Part shown: positions 24,075-32,664 of the stretch, piece after piece
Numbering within the stretch: the first letter of the stretch is position 1
Layout: each line of letters starts with the position of its first letter
Origin: Alteromonas lipotrueae
GTDB taxonomy: Bacteria > Pseudomonadota > Gammaproteobacteria > Enterobacterales > Alteromonadaceae
Direction of reading: 5' to 3'
Length of the DNA stretch: 64,000 bases
Assembly (NCBI RefSeq): GCF_019249215.1
Contig: NZ_JAESDI010000005.1
Span: 1 to 64,000, forward strand
Translations under genes and position numbers: made by a program
The notes under the pieces: model-generated
Seen by the model: the letters and a program-made list of their open reading frames with translations, nothing else
Database searches by the model: none
Told to the model about the DNA's origin: nothing

Positions 24075-25115
24075 GTGGCTACGCACACGCTAGATATAGA
24101 AACGTTAAATCACTACCTAAATAAGGCGTGCCCAGAAATAGGCACGGTGTTGTCGGCAGAGAAATTCTCAGGTGGGCAATCTAATCCTACGTTTAAACTA
24201 AATGCTGATTCTGGCGTTTACGTGCTGCGTCGCCAACCGCCGGGGAAACTGCTCAAGTCTGCCCATGCGGTTGACCGCGAGTATCGCGTTATCAATGCAC
24301 TAAGTAACACAGAAGTACCTGTGCCTAAGGTTTATCACTTGTGTGAAGATGCCGACATCATTGGCAGTATGTTTTACATCATGGCCTACGTTGAAGGCAC
24401 CATTTATTGGGACAGCGCTTTACCGGAAGTAGAGAGCCCAAAAACTCGGGGCGCTATGTACGATGAAATGAACCGCGTGCTGGCAGTGATGCACGGTGTT
24501 GATATTGACGCCGCTGGGTTAACGAGTTACGGCAAGCCAGGAAGTTACTTTTCTCGCCAGTTAAGCCGGTGGACTCAGCAATACCGTGCTTCTGAGCTAG
24601 AGCATGTAGAAGACATTGAGCAGCTTATTACCTATTTAGAAGAAAATTTGCCTGAAGATGATGGGCAAATAGCCTTGGTTCACGGTGATTTTAGGTTGGA
24701 TAATATGATGTTTGATATGTCTAACCTTGATGAACCTAAAGTGATTGCGTTGCTTGATTGGGAGTTATCTACCTTGGGGCACCCGTATGCCGATTTAGCC
24801 TATCAATGCATGCAGCTGCGTTTACCAAGTGACATCGCCCATGCGTCTGGTTTAGGTGGGTTAGACAGAGACGCGTTAGGTATTCCTAGTGAAGAAGAAT
24901 ACGTAGGTGCATATTGCAAGCGACGCGGCATTGACAAAATAGACAACTGGACCTTTTACCTCGCGTTTAGTTTTTTCCGTCTAGCAGCCATTCTGCAAGG
25001 AGTAGTTAAACGGGCACATGATGGCAACGCATCAAGCGACAAGGCAATGCAGTTAGGCGCTATGGTGCGCCCTCTGGCACAAATTGCGAATAAAACGATT
25101 CATCAAAACAGCTAA
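24075..25115 (+). CDS. APH/choline-kinase-type phosphotransferase, LvaA-like
   Basis: A 346-residue kinase-fold protein. SGGQSNPTFKL and VLRRQPPGKLLKSAHAVDREYRV form the ATP lobe. LVHGDFRLDNMMF is the catalytic Brenner motif, and VIALLDWELSTLGHPYADLAY is the metal-binding DxD-like block. These match the phosphotransferase domain that eukaryotic ACAD10/11 carry fused to an acyl-CoA dehydrogenase. Here the dehydrogenase is the preceding separate gene, nine bases away. The predicted role is phosphorylation of a hydroxyacyl-CoA. Confidence 0.88.
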   Translation: MATHTLDIETLNHYLNKACPEIGTVLSAEKFSGGQSNPTFKLNADSGVYVLRRQPPGKLLKSAHAVDREYRVINALSNTEVPVPKVYHLCEDADIIGSMFYIMAYVEGTIYWDSALPEVESPKTRGAMYDEMNRVLAVMHGVDIDAAGLTSYGKPGSYFSRQLSRWTQQYRASELEHVEDIEQLITYLEENLPEDDGQIALVHGDFRLDNMMFDMSNLDEPKVIALLDWELSTLGHPYADLAYQCMQLRLPSDIAHASGLGGLDRDALGIPSEEEYVGAYCKRRGIDKIDNWTFYLAFSFFRLAAILQGVVKRAHDGNASSDKAMQLGAMVRPLAQIANKTIHQNS

Positions 25116-25225
25116 ACCACCGAACACGGCTGTGGATCTCAATGACATTGAGGTGCACTTATGGACCACCGAGCGCCTATTAATAAGCGAGCGGTAAGCA
25201 AAGAAACGAATTATTAGGAGTGGCT

Positions 25226-26200
25226 ATGAAAGCGATTGTATGTGAAGCATTTGGACCGATAGACGATTTAAAATGCAAGGAAATTGATGACCCAGTAATT
25301 AAGCCAGGTCACGTAGTCGTTAACGTAGAAGCGGCCGGTGTTAACTTTCCTGATGGGCTACTTGTACAAGGTTTATATCAAATGAAACCGCCATGCCCAT
25401 TTGTGCCAGGTAATGAAGTAGCTGGTGTGGTAGCCGAAGTGGGCGAAGGTGTAAAGCATATAACTGCTGGCCAGCGCGTCATTGCGTTATCTAATCTAGG
25501 TGGTTTTGCTGAGAAAGTACTGGTGCCTGCCACGCATGTTATGCCACTACCGGATCCTATCGATGTAAAAGAGGGGGCTGCTTTAGTTACCGCACATGCT
25601 ACTGCCCATCATGCACTAAAACAGCGTGCAAAAATTCAACCGGGAGAAACGCTTGTGGTAACGGGCGCAGCCGGTGGTACGGGCTTAGCCGCAGTGCAAA
25701 TTGGTAAAGAAATGGGGGCAATCGTCATTGCCGTTTGTTCTACCGAAGAAAAGCTTGCGTTAGCCAAAGAGCATGGCGCGGATATACTTATTAATTACAA
25801 AGAAAAGAACTTAAAAGATGCCATTAAAGAAGCCACCAATGGCAAAGGCGCCGATGTGGTTTACGAATGTGTTGGCGGCGATACATTTCACGCCTGTAGC
25901 CGCAGCATGGCGTGGGAAGGACGTTTGCTTGTGGTGGGCTTTGCGGGTGGTGAAATTCCTCAATTCCCTGTGAATCTATCGTTAGTGAAAGGCTACTCGG
26001 TAGTAGGTGTATTCTGGGGGTCGTTTACCCAGCACGATCCAAAGGGTTTTGCCGCCAACATGAAAGAGCTTTTAACCTGGTATGTGCAAGGCAAAGTGAA
26101 AGTGGTGGTAGATGAAGCCTTACCCATGGAGCGTGCCACCGAAGCCATGGCTAAAGTGATGAACCGAGAAGTGAAAGGTAAAATGGTTATCACGCCATAG
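25226..26200 (+). CDS. zinc-free quinone oxidoreductase, NADPH-dependent (MDR family)
   Basis: About 324 residues, a medium-chain reductase without the catalytic-zinc Cys/His set. FVPGNEVAGVV, VTGAAGGTGLAAVQIGKEMGA (nucleotide loop), YEVGGD-like YECVGGDTF and FWGSF are present. Members reduce quinones or enoyl groups using NADPH. AGGAG lies ahead of ATG near 25226. An in-frame GTG two codons earlier is an alternative. About 110 non-coding bases separate it from the kinase gene, so it may have its own promoter or continue the operon. Confidence 0.87.
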   Translation: MKAIVCEAFGPIDDLKCKEIDDPVIKPGHVVVNVEAAGVNFPDGLLVQGLYQMKPPCPFVPGNEVAGVVAEVGEGVKHITAGQRVIALSNLGGFAEKVLVPATHVMPLPDPIDVKEGAALVTAHATAHHALKQRAKIQPGETLVVTGAAGGTGLAAVQIGKEMGAIVIAVCSTEEKLALAKEHGADILINYKEKNLKDAIKEATNGKGADVVYECVGGDTFHACSRSMAWEGRLLVVGFAGGEIPQFPVNLSLVKGYSVVGVFWGSFTQHDPKGFAANMKELLTWYVQGKVKVVVDEALPMERATEAMAKVMNREVKGKMVITP

Positions 26201-26284
26201 CGTTTAAAAATGAGCTTGTAAAAAGAGACACTTGAATGAGTCACTTAAGAGAGCAGCTTAAAAGGCACTAGTAGCTAAAACGAT

Positions 26285-26338
26285 AAGGTATGGTCAACGA
26301 TTGGGTAAGCAGTCCATTACGTACCATGCCTTTTTTAT
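26285..26338 (+). terminator. probable terminator after the quinone oxidoreductase gene
   Basis: AAGGTATGGT pairs with ACCATGCCTT (one mismatch) around a loop of about 28 bases and is followed by a run of T. It lies between convergent genes. Confidence 0.5.
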
Positions 26339-26341
26339 TGC

Positions 26342-26689
26342 CTAGAATTTGCGAAGCTCAGTGATATGTAATAGCTCACCGCTTGGCCCCCACAAATAAA
26401 ATACCTTCCCCCAGGCTTCTATTGAAACGTCTGATATCTTAAGTTTGTCGGTGGCTTTTTTACATAATGAATGTGCCGCTTCAATATCCAGTACACATAT
26501 CTGCAGCATGAAGTTGTTAGCCAAATCCTCCTGATAGAAATTCTGTAAAAAGAATTGGCAGTCACCATTTTCAAATAAGGTTAACGCATCGGAAACAAAT
26601 TCACCTTTAAAGCCAATTTGGGTATAAAACCTTTTCGATACAACATAATCTTTACTGGGAATGAACACTTTAATGTGGTCAACGTCCAT
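26342..26689 (-). CDS. VOC-superfamily (glyoxalase/bleomycin resistance) protein
   Basis: About 115 residues forming one vicinal-oxygen-chelate module pair: DHIKVFIPSKDYVVSKRFYTQIGF at the start and VFYLWGPSGELLHITELRKF at the end. The expected metal ligands are reduced to one His early, one late His and a Glu, so metal binding is not assured. ATG at 26689 follows GGAG six bases upstream. The function is not readable. It stands alone on the minus strand. Confidence 0.8.
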   Translation of the reverse strand: MDVDHIKVFIPSKDYVVSKRFYTQIGFKGEFVSDALTLFENGDCQFFLQNFYQEDLANNFMLQICVLDIEAAHSLCKKATDKLKISDVSIEAWGKVFYLWGPSGELLHITELRKF

Positions 26690-26905
26690 GCGCTTCTCCA
26701 ACCAATGGCTAAATGACTATTCAAGTTATTGTGGCATACTGATGGCATCGATAGTAGAAAGTCGCAGTATAAAAAAATATTCGGCGATTTATCGATAACG
26801 CATTTTGCGGTTGTTCACAAACTGTACATGCCAATAGGCTTGAATAAGCAGGGGGAAAAAAAGGTAAGTTGGGCTAGAAACAGGGCATGCTAACGTTTAC
26901 GGCAA

Positions 26906-27211
26906 TTACTCGGCTACAACAATACCCTGTGGTAACGCAGTATGTAGCAGGCGCGTAGCGTTAGAAGCAGAAGGCTTTTGTGTTGAAACAGAAATCAAAC
27001 GTTTAAGCACAAAAGAAGAAGACTGGCTTCGTACTTTTTTAACCGTCACTGGCGAATTCTGCGTAGGGTTTACATGCTGAAAATCAGATGTTTGAACTGA
27101 AGAAGACGTTGCGAATTGCGTTGATAGTTCGTTAGCTAAACTGTTCGAAGATAGGCCTAAACCAACAACAATGCTACTCATAGTAATGAAGTGTCTTAAT
27201 GTCATTTTCAT
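26906..27211 (-). CDS. small exported protein, unknown function
   Basis: A 101-residue protein with a clear signal peptide (residues 1-26, ending SLANE) and a Ser/Thr/Gln/Val-rich mature part without cysteines. GGGAG sits five bases ahead of ATG. Its long 5' region holds a perfect hairpin (27251-27272). Further up is a 12-mer ATACTAAGGTAT that recurs exactly upstream of the DUF3718 gene at 42238-42630. I recognise no family. Confidence 0.65.
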   Translation of the reverse strand: MKMTLRHFITMSSIVVGLGLSSNSLANELSTQFATSSSVQTSDFQHVNPTQNSPVTVKKVRSQSSSFVLKRLISVSTQKPSASNATRLLHTALPQGIVVAE

Positions 27212-27250
27212 AAGTACTCCCAGCGTATAGTGCGGTTAGGTAAAAAGTCA

Positions 27251-27272
27251 GAAGCGACTAACAAGTCGCTTC
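27251..27272. promoter_or_regulatory. 5' leader hairpin
   Basis: GAAGCGACT-AACA-AGTCGCTTC is a perfect nine-base stem 40 bases ahead of the small exported protein gene. It has no T-run on either side, so it looks more like a leader structure than a terminator. Confidence 0.5.
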
Positions 27273-27339
27273 GTCCGAAGGTTTTGTTTGTTCCCCTTCA
27301 TTACAACTAAAGTCGCACTAAAACAAAACATCACCATTT

Positions 27340-27351
27340 ATACTAAGGTAT
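27340..27351. promoter_or_regulatory. shared 12-mer ATACTAAGGTAT (copy 1)
   Basis: Found about 129 bases upstream of the start of the small exported protein gene. The identical 12-mer is at 42719-42730, upstream of another small exported protein gene. It may be an operator. Confidence 0.4.
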
Positions 27352-27407
27352 GAAATCTAATGCTTTTGGATGCCCGTCCAAACCATCAACAGGCATCAAC
27401 CAAGGTT

Positions 27408-28172
27408 CTACCAAGCAGTTACGCCTCCATCTACCGCGACAGTTTGTCCATTCATGTAGCTGTTACCGGGTGATAACATGAGGATCATGGCATTCACAAT
27501 TTCTTGAGGCTCGCCCAAGCGTTTCATTGGGCTTCCCATGCCAAGCTGAGTTTGTGCCTCTTTAGTGTTGTAACCATCCACGTTTAATATATTGGTAGGG
27601 CTGTAAAAAGGGCACACCGCATTTACGCGTACATTCTTGCGACCGTATTCAACAGCGGCAGTTCGGGTCACGCCGGCAACTGCATGTTTAGCGGCGGCAT
27701 ACGCGCCACCTTTTGGGGCGCCACCCAAGCCGGCTAGGGAACTAACGTTTAATATATGTCCTTGCTTCTGCGATAACATTTGTGGAAGTTGGTACTTCAT
27801 GCCAAACATCACGCCTTTTACGTTTACAGCAAACTGAAGGTCTATTATCTCTTCGGTCATTTCATGCATGGGGGCAGGTACATGAGCGATACCCGCATTG
27901 TTGATGGCGATATCTAGGCGACCAAACTTCTCTTTTGCCAACGCCACCAAGGCTTTGTTTAATTCTTCACTGGCAATATCGCCTGCTTTCGTTACCACAT
28001 CAGTATAGCTCGCCACGTCAGCGCGACATGACGCCAAGTTTTCTTCATTAATATCCGATAACACCAGTTTGGCACCTCGGCTACCTAGGCCTTCTGCTAA
28101 TAGGCGGCCGAAACCGCTGCCCGCGCCAGTGATCAATATCACTTTATCGCTAAAATCTAATAATGAATCCAT
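27408..28172 (-). CDS. SDR-family oxidoreductase
   Basis: This 254-residue classical SDR has ITGAGSGFGRLLA (cofactor loop, about residues 14-26), DINEENLASC (favouring NAD over NADP), NNAGIAH, a Ser in LNVSSLAG and YAAAKHAV (catalytic Tyr-Lys). The ending, MNGQTVAVDGGVTAW, is the usual C-terminus. AAGGAAA precedes ATG. The haloalkane dehalogenase gene ends ten bases upstream, so the two are an operon. An alcohol released by dehalogenation could be the SDR substrate (inference). Confidence 0.88.
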   Translation of the reverse strand: MDSLLDFSDKVILITGAGSGFGRLLAEGLGSRGAKLVLSDINEENLASCRADVASYTDVVTKAGDIASEELNKALVALAKEKFGRLDIAINNAGIAHVPAPMHEMTEEIIDLQFAVNVKGVMFGMKYQLPQMLSQKQGHILNVSSLAGLGGAPKGGAYAAAKHAVAGVTRTAAVEYGRKNVRVNAVCPFYSPTNILNVDGYNTKEAQTQLGMGSPMKRLGEPQEIVNAMILMLSPGNSYMNGQTVAVDGGVTAW

Positions 28173-28182
28173 AGTGGTTTCC

Positions 28183-29097
28183 TTAAGCTTGTCCAGTTGA
28201 ATTAATAAAAGTGATAAGAAGATCGGCCAATTCCGGGCCTTTATCTTCTTGCACGAAGTGTCCGCCTTTCACTACTGTGGTGTGCGGCACGCCGCGACAG
28301 CCAGGTATGAATGACTGCATTAGCTTGTCACCGCCAGCGGTAACTGGGTCGCTGTCACTGAATGCGGTCATAAATGGTGTATTAAATTGTTTTAACCTTA
28401 CCCATGCTTCACGGTTTGCTTGAGTTTGTGGATCGTCGGGTGTGGCGGGCACTAATAACGGAAATTGTCTGGCCCCTTCTTTATATTCTTCAGAAGGAAA
28501 AGGGGCGTCGTAAGCATCCAAAGTTTCTTGAGAAAGCATAGATACAGTTCCCCCCTTAACCACACCTGATACGGGAAATACAGGAACATCTTGCGAGAAG
28601 CGACGCCAGTTCAAAAATGCCTCGGGGGGCTTGTGCTCACCGGTAGGTAAAAACGTATTAGATGCCATGACGCCAGCAAAGCGGTCGGGCATGTCGGCTA
28701 CCAGTCTTAAGCCTAGCAATCCGCCCCAGTCTTGGCAGAAGAGGGTTACTTTTCCTTCAACGGTTTGATTAAACCAGTCTTTAAGCCAAATAAGGTGGCG
28801 GGCATAGGTGTAATCTTCTCGCCTAGTGGGTTTATCTGAACGGCCAAAGCCGATGAGATCAGGTACTAGCACATTAAAGCCTGCATCGGCTAGTATCGGA
28901 ATCATGGTGCGATACAGGTAAGCCCAAGAAGGCTCGCCGTGCAGAAGAAGAATAGTGTGGCCATCTTTGGGTCCGCACTGATAGTAGGCCATGACTATTT
29001 CGCCGCTTACGGTATCGGTAACGTGTACGTACCTCGGCTCATAAGGAAAGTCGGTAATAGAAGAGAATGCACTTTCAGGGGTTTTTAAAACTTGCAT
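28183..29097 (-). CDS. haloalkane dehalogenase-like alpha/beta hydrolase
   Basis: A 304-residue hydrolase of the HLD-I/DhmA type. HGEPSWAYLYRTMIP supplies the oxyanion region, FCQDWGGLLGLRL gives the nucleophile Asp followed by a halide-binding Trp, and GGHFVQEDKGPELA gives the catalytic His. An Asp nucleophile (QDWGG) rather than Ser rules out ordinary esterases. Epoxide hydrolases also use Asp, but the HGEPSW-DWGG pairing favours dehalogenase. ATG at 29097 follows GAGG. Native halogenated substrates are unknown. It leads the two-gene operon with the SDR. Confidence 0.85.
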   Translation of the reverse strand: MQVLKTPESAFSSITDFPYEPRYVHVTDTVSGEIVMAYYQCGPKDGHTILLLHGEPSWAYLYRTMIPILADAGFNVLVPDLIGFGRSDKPTRREDYTYARHLIWLKDWFNQTVEGKVTLFCQDWGGLLGLRLVADMPDRFAGVMASNTFLPTGEHKPPEAFLNWRRFSQDVPVFPVSGVVKGGTVSMLSQETLDAYDAPFPSEEYKEGARQFPLLVPATPDDPQTQANREAWVRLKQFNTPFMTAFSDSDPVTAGGDKLMQSFIPGCRGVPHTTVVKGGHFVQEDKGPELADLLITFINSTGQA

Positions 29098-29134
29098 ACT
29101 TGCCCACCTCAAATGTGAATCAGATGTAACTAAT

Positions 29135-29160
29135 TAGTGTGTTTATTAACAAAAACACTA
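29135..29160. promoter_or_regulatory. palindrome between the dehalogenase and beta-oxidation operons
   Basis: TAGTGTGTTT and AAAAACACTA are inverted copies (nine of ten positions) around ATTAAC. The site lies 38 bp ahead of the dehalogenase start and about 180 bp ahead of the beta-oxidation operon, so it could be the operator for one or both. The regulator is not identified. Confidence 0.5.
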
Positions 29161-29342
29161 GCGAGGTAATCTGTCAATTCTTCCTTATACCCCATCGAAT
29201 ATGCGCTTAAGGGCAGTTGGGCACAAATAAAGGGGTTGCTGTCCATATTAAATATTGTGATGAATGTCTATAACACCAATAAACTTGGATGATTGACAAC
29301 ACTGCAATAACATCCGGTTAACGTGAATAACAGGATACCGTT

Positions 29343-31463
29343 ATGACAGAGATGGAAAACAAGGCAGTGGACTACAAAGTCCAACAGGGCATAGCAACTA
29401 TTACTATGCAAAGCGCGCCAGTAAACGCACTTTCTCGCGCAGTACGAGTTGGGCTAATAGATGGCATCGAAAGCGCATTAAGCGACGACAGTGTTAGTGC
29501 TATTGTAATCACTTCTTCTCTCGCCTTATTTTCAGGTGGCGCTGATATTAGTGAATTCTCCGGTGGCGATTTATCGCCAAATCTTCCTGAAGTCCTCGAT
29601 AAAATTGAAAATGCTACCAAGCCCGTGGTGGCAGTATTGCCAGGGCCTGCGTTTGGGGGCGGATTAGAAGTCGCGTTAGCGTGTCATCACAGAATTACCT
29701 TTGCTGGAAACCAAGTGGGCCTTCCAGAAGTCAACTTAGGTATATTGCCAGGCGCGGGTGGAACGCAGCGTTTACCGCGTTTAGCCGATCCTGCTACCGC
29801 GCTAACTATGATTGTTACAGGTAAGCCTACTTCGGTAGTGAAGCTTCCAGGTGTATTCGACAAAATTTCAGACAAGCCTGAGCATTTGCTTGAAGACACC
29901 AAGCAGTACCTTGGTTCATTGAATGCTGAGAGTGGTATTAAACGCACCTGTGATATTACGCTGACAATGTCTGAAGAAGTGCAGGGCGTATTTGACGCCG
30001 TTACCGCACAAACGAAAAAAGCAGCACGGGGCTTTTTTGCGCCCTTAAAATGTATTGAAGCGGTAAAAGGCGCATACACATTAGCTTTTACCGATGGACT
30101 TAAGCACGAAGGCAAATTGTTCATGGAATGCATGAACACCCCTCAAGCCCGTGCACAGCAACATTTCTTCTTTGCCGAGCGAGCAGCGGGTCACGTGAGT
30201 GACTTTGATAAAAGCACACCAGAGCGAAGTATTGAGAAAGTTGCGGTTATTGGTGCTGGCACCATGGGGGGCGGTATCGCCATGAACTTTGCGAACGCGG
30301 GTATTCCTGTCACTATGCTAGAGCTTAAGCAAGAAGCGCTAGATAAAGGCTTGGCCCTTATTCGTAAAAACTACGAAAACTCAGCCAAAAAAGGCAAGTT
30401 AACCCAAGAGCAAGTGGAAACACGTATGGCGCTGTTAAGCGGCACTACAACGTATGACGACTTAGCCGATGTAGATCTTGTTATTGAAGCTGTATTTGAA
30501 AAAATGGAAGTGAAGAAAACCGTTTTCACTACCTTAGATAAAGTCTGTAAGCCAGGGGCTATTTTAGCGTCTAACACGTCTACCCTTGATGTGAATGAAA
30601 TTGCCGCGTGTACCTCACGTCCACAAGATGTTATCGGTCTTCACTTCTTCTCGCCAGCTAACGTTATGAAGTTGCTTGAAGTGGTTAAAGCTGAAGATAC
30701 GTCGGCTGACGTTATCAAAACCTGTATGAAATTAGCCAAGCGCATTAAGAAGGTAGCGGTATTGGTTGGCGTATGTTTCGGTTTTGTTGGCAACCGCATG
30801 ATTGAACCTTACGGCCGTGAAGCTAACCGTTTATTGCTAGAAGGTGCAAGCCCTGAGCAAGTAGACCGCGTGCTCACACAGTTTGGTATGCCTATGGGGC
30901 CATTCACCATGGGTGACATGGCAGGCTTAGACATTGGGTACTACGTACGTCAGTCTCGCCAAGCCTTTATTTCACACGATCCTTCATACGGTGCAGTGGC
31001 AGACCGATTGGTAGAGAAAGATCGTAACGGTCTTAAAACGGGCCGTGGCGCTTATCTTTATGAAGCTGGCAGCCGTGTTCCCATTCCAGACCCTGAAGTA
31101 CTAGAAATTGCTAAACAAGAAGCTGCTCGCCTAGGGGTTACGCAGCGCGATGACATAAGCGATGAAGAAATTCTGGTGCGTTGTCTATACACCCTAATTA
31201 ATGAAGGCGCATGTATTCTTGAAGAAGGCATAGCGGCTAAGTCTAGCGATATCGATGTTATCTATGTTTATGGCTATGGCTTCCCAGTTTATCGTGGCGG
31301 CCCTATGCAGTATGCAGACGAAGTTGGACTGGGTGAAATCGTCGATAAGCTATCTACCTACGCTGAGAAACTGGGTGACTACGGAAAAATGTGGTTACAA
31401 CCAAGCGACCTATTAATCAAGCTAGCGCAAGAGCGCAGTAGCTTTGCAAAATTTAAAAACTAA
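29343..31463 (+). CDS. bifunctional enoyl-CoA hydratase/3-hydroxyacyl-CoA dehydrogenase
   Basis: This 706-residue enzyme carries two consecutive steps of beta-oxidation. The N-terminal hydratase/isomerase domain (about residues 8-190) has [10 protein letters not shown] and a [38 protein letters not shown] block. The dehydrogenase NAD domain (about 300-480) opens [21 protein letters not shown]. The C-terminal domains include [15 protein letters not shown] and [13 protein letters not shown]. The length (about 700) and arrangement match the peroxisomal bifunctional enzyme/FadJ-like type. It is the first gene of a three-gene operon. Confidence 0.93.
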   Translation: MTEMENKAVDYKVQQGIATITMQSAPVNALSRAVRVGLIDGIESALSDDSVSAIVITSSLALFSGGADISEFSGGDLSPNLPEVLDKIENATKPVVAVLPGPAFGGGLEVALACHHRITFAGNQVGLPEVNLGILPGAGGTQRLPRLADPATALTMIVTGKPTSVVKLPGVFDKISDKPEHLLEDTKQYLGSLNAESGIKRTCDITLTMSEEVQGVFDAVTAQTKKAARGFFAPLKCIEAVKGAYTLAFTDGLKHEGKLFMECMNTPQARAQQHFFFAERAAGHVSDFDKSTPERSIEKVAVIGAGTMGGGIAMNFANAGIPVTMLELKQEALDKGLALIRKNYENSAKKGKLTQEQVETRMALLSGTTTYDDLADVDLVIEAVFEKMEVKKTVFTTLDKVCKPGAILASNTSTLDVNEIAACTSRPQDVIGLHFFSPANVMKLLEVVKAEDTSADVIKTCMKLAKRIKKVAVLVGVCFGFVGNRMIEPYGREANRLLLEGASPEQVDRVLTQFGMPMGPFTMGDMAGLDIGYYVRQSRQAFISHDPSYGAVADRLVEKDRNGLKTGRGAYLYEAGSRVPIPDPEVLEIAKQEAARLGVTQRDDISDEEILVRCLYTLINEGACILEEGIAAKSSDIDVIYVYGYGFPVYRGGPMQYADEVGLGEIVDKLSTYAEKLGDYGKMWLQPSDLLIKLAQERSSFAKFKN

Positions 31464-31473
31464 GGAGTACGCT

Positions 31474-32655
31474 ATGCGCGATGCAGTAATAGTAAGTACC
31501 GCAAGAACGCCTATTGGCCGTGCCTATAAAGGTGCACTTAACAATTTACCTGCCCCTACATTAGGTGGTCATGCTATTCGTAACGCCGTACAACGTGCCG
31601 GTGTCGATCCTGCCAGTATCGACGATGTGATTATGGGCGCCGCCCTAACGCAAGGCAGTGGCGGCATGAACATTGGCCGCTTAGCAGCATTAGCCGGCGA
31701 TTTGCCGGTTACCGTTGCAGGTATGACGTTAGACAGACAATGTAGCTCTGGCATGTATGCCATTGCTAATGCCGCAAACAGTATTCGCACTGGCGACACC
31801 AATATTATGGTAGCTGGTGGATTAGATTCTATTTCTTTGGTTCAAACCAAAGCCATGAACATGTCTCGCGCGGTAGACCCACAATTAGTGGCAAAGCATA
31901 AGAATATTTACATGCCTATGCTGCAAACTGCTGAAGTTGTGGCCAAGCGTTACGGTATTAGCCGTGAAGTGCAAGACGAATACGCTTACCAAAGCCAAAT
32001 GCGTACAGCGGCTGGTCAAGAAGCGGGTAAGTTTGACGACGAAATTGTGCCAATTACGGCCACTAAAGCCATTTTCAATAAAGATACGGGCGAGACCAGC
32101 GAGCAGGAAGTGACGTTATCGAAAGACGAAGGTAACCGTCCTGAAACCCAACTTGATGGTTTGCGTTCACTGAACCCTGTGATTGAAGGCGGGTGTATTA
32201 CCGCGGGTAATGCCAGTCAACTTTCTGATGGTGCGAGTGCCACGGTCATTATGGATGAGCATTCTGCTGCTAAGGGCCAAGCGCAACCATTAGGTATTTA
32301 CCGTGGTATTGCGGTAGCAGGTTGTGAGCCAGATGAAATGGGTATCGGCCCAGTGTTTGCCATTCCTAAGCTGTTAAAGCAACACGGCTTAACCATGGAC
32401 GATATTGGTTTGTGGGAACTTAACGAAGCCTTTGCAGTGCAAGTGCTTTATTGCCGCGATAAGCTGGGTATTCCTGATGAATTATTAAACGTAAACGGTG
32501 GTGCTATTTCAATTGGCCACCCTTACGGAATGAGTGGCGCACGTATGGTGGGTCATGCATTAATCGAGGGCAAACGACGTGGTGCGAAATACGTTGTTTG
32601 TACTATGTGTATTGGCGGCGGTATGGGTGCTGCTGGTTTATTTGAAGTTATATAG
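31474..32655 (+). CDS. acetyl-CoA acyltransferase (thiolase)
   Basis: A 393-residue thiolase. [14 protein letters not shown] has the acyl-accepting Cys (about residue 88), [21 protein letters not shown] the catalytic His, and [16 protein letters not shown] the second Cys. The enzyme splits 3-ketoacyl-CoA with CoA in the last step of beta-oxidation. AAGGAG eight bases ahead of ATG 31474 fixes the start. It sits ten bases behind the bifunctional gene and nine ahead of the acyl-CoA dehydrogenase gene. Confidence 0.95.
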   Translation: MRDAVIVSTARTPIGRAYKGALNNLPAPTLGGHAIRNAVQRAGVDPASIDDVIMGAALTQGSGGMNIGRLAALAGDLPVTVAGMTLDRQCSSGMYAIANAANSIRTGDTNIMVAGGLDSISLVQTKAMNMSRAVDPQLVAKHKNIYMPMLQTAEVVAKRYGISREVQDEYAYQSQMRTAAGQEAGKFDDEIVPITATKAIFNKDTGETSEQEVTLSKDEGNRPETQLDGLRSLNPVIEGGCITAGNASQLSDGASATVIMDEHSAAKGQAQPLGIYRGIAVAGCEPDEMGIGPVFAIPKLLKQHGLTMDDIGLWELNEAFAVQVLYCRDKLGIPDELLNVNGGAISIGHPYGMSGARMVGHALIEGKRRGAKYVVCTMCIGGGMGAAGLFEVI

Positions 32656-32664
32656 GTATTTGGT

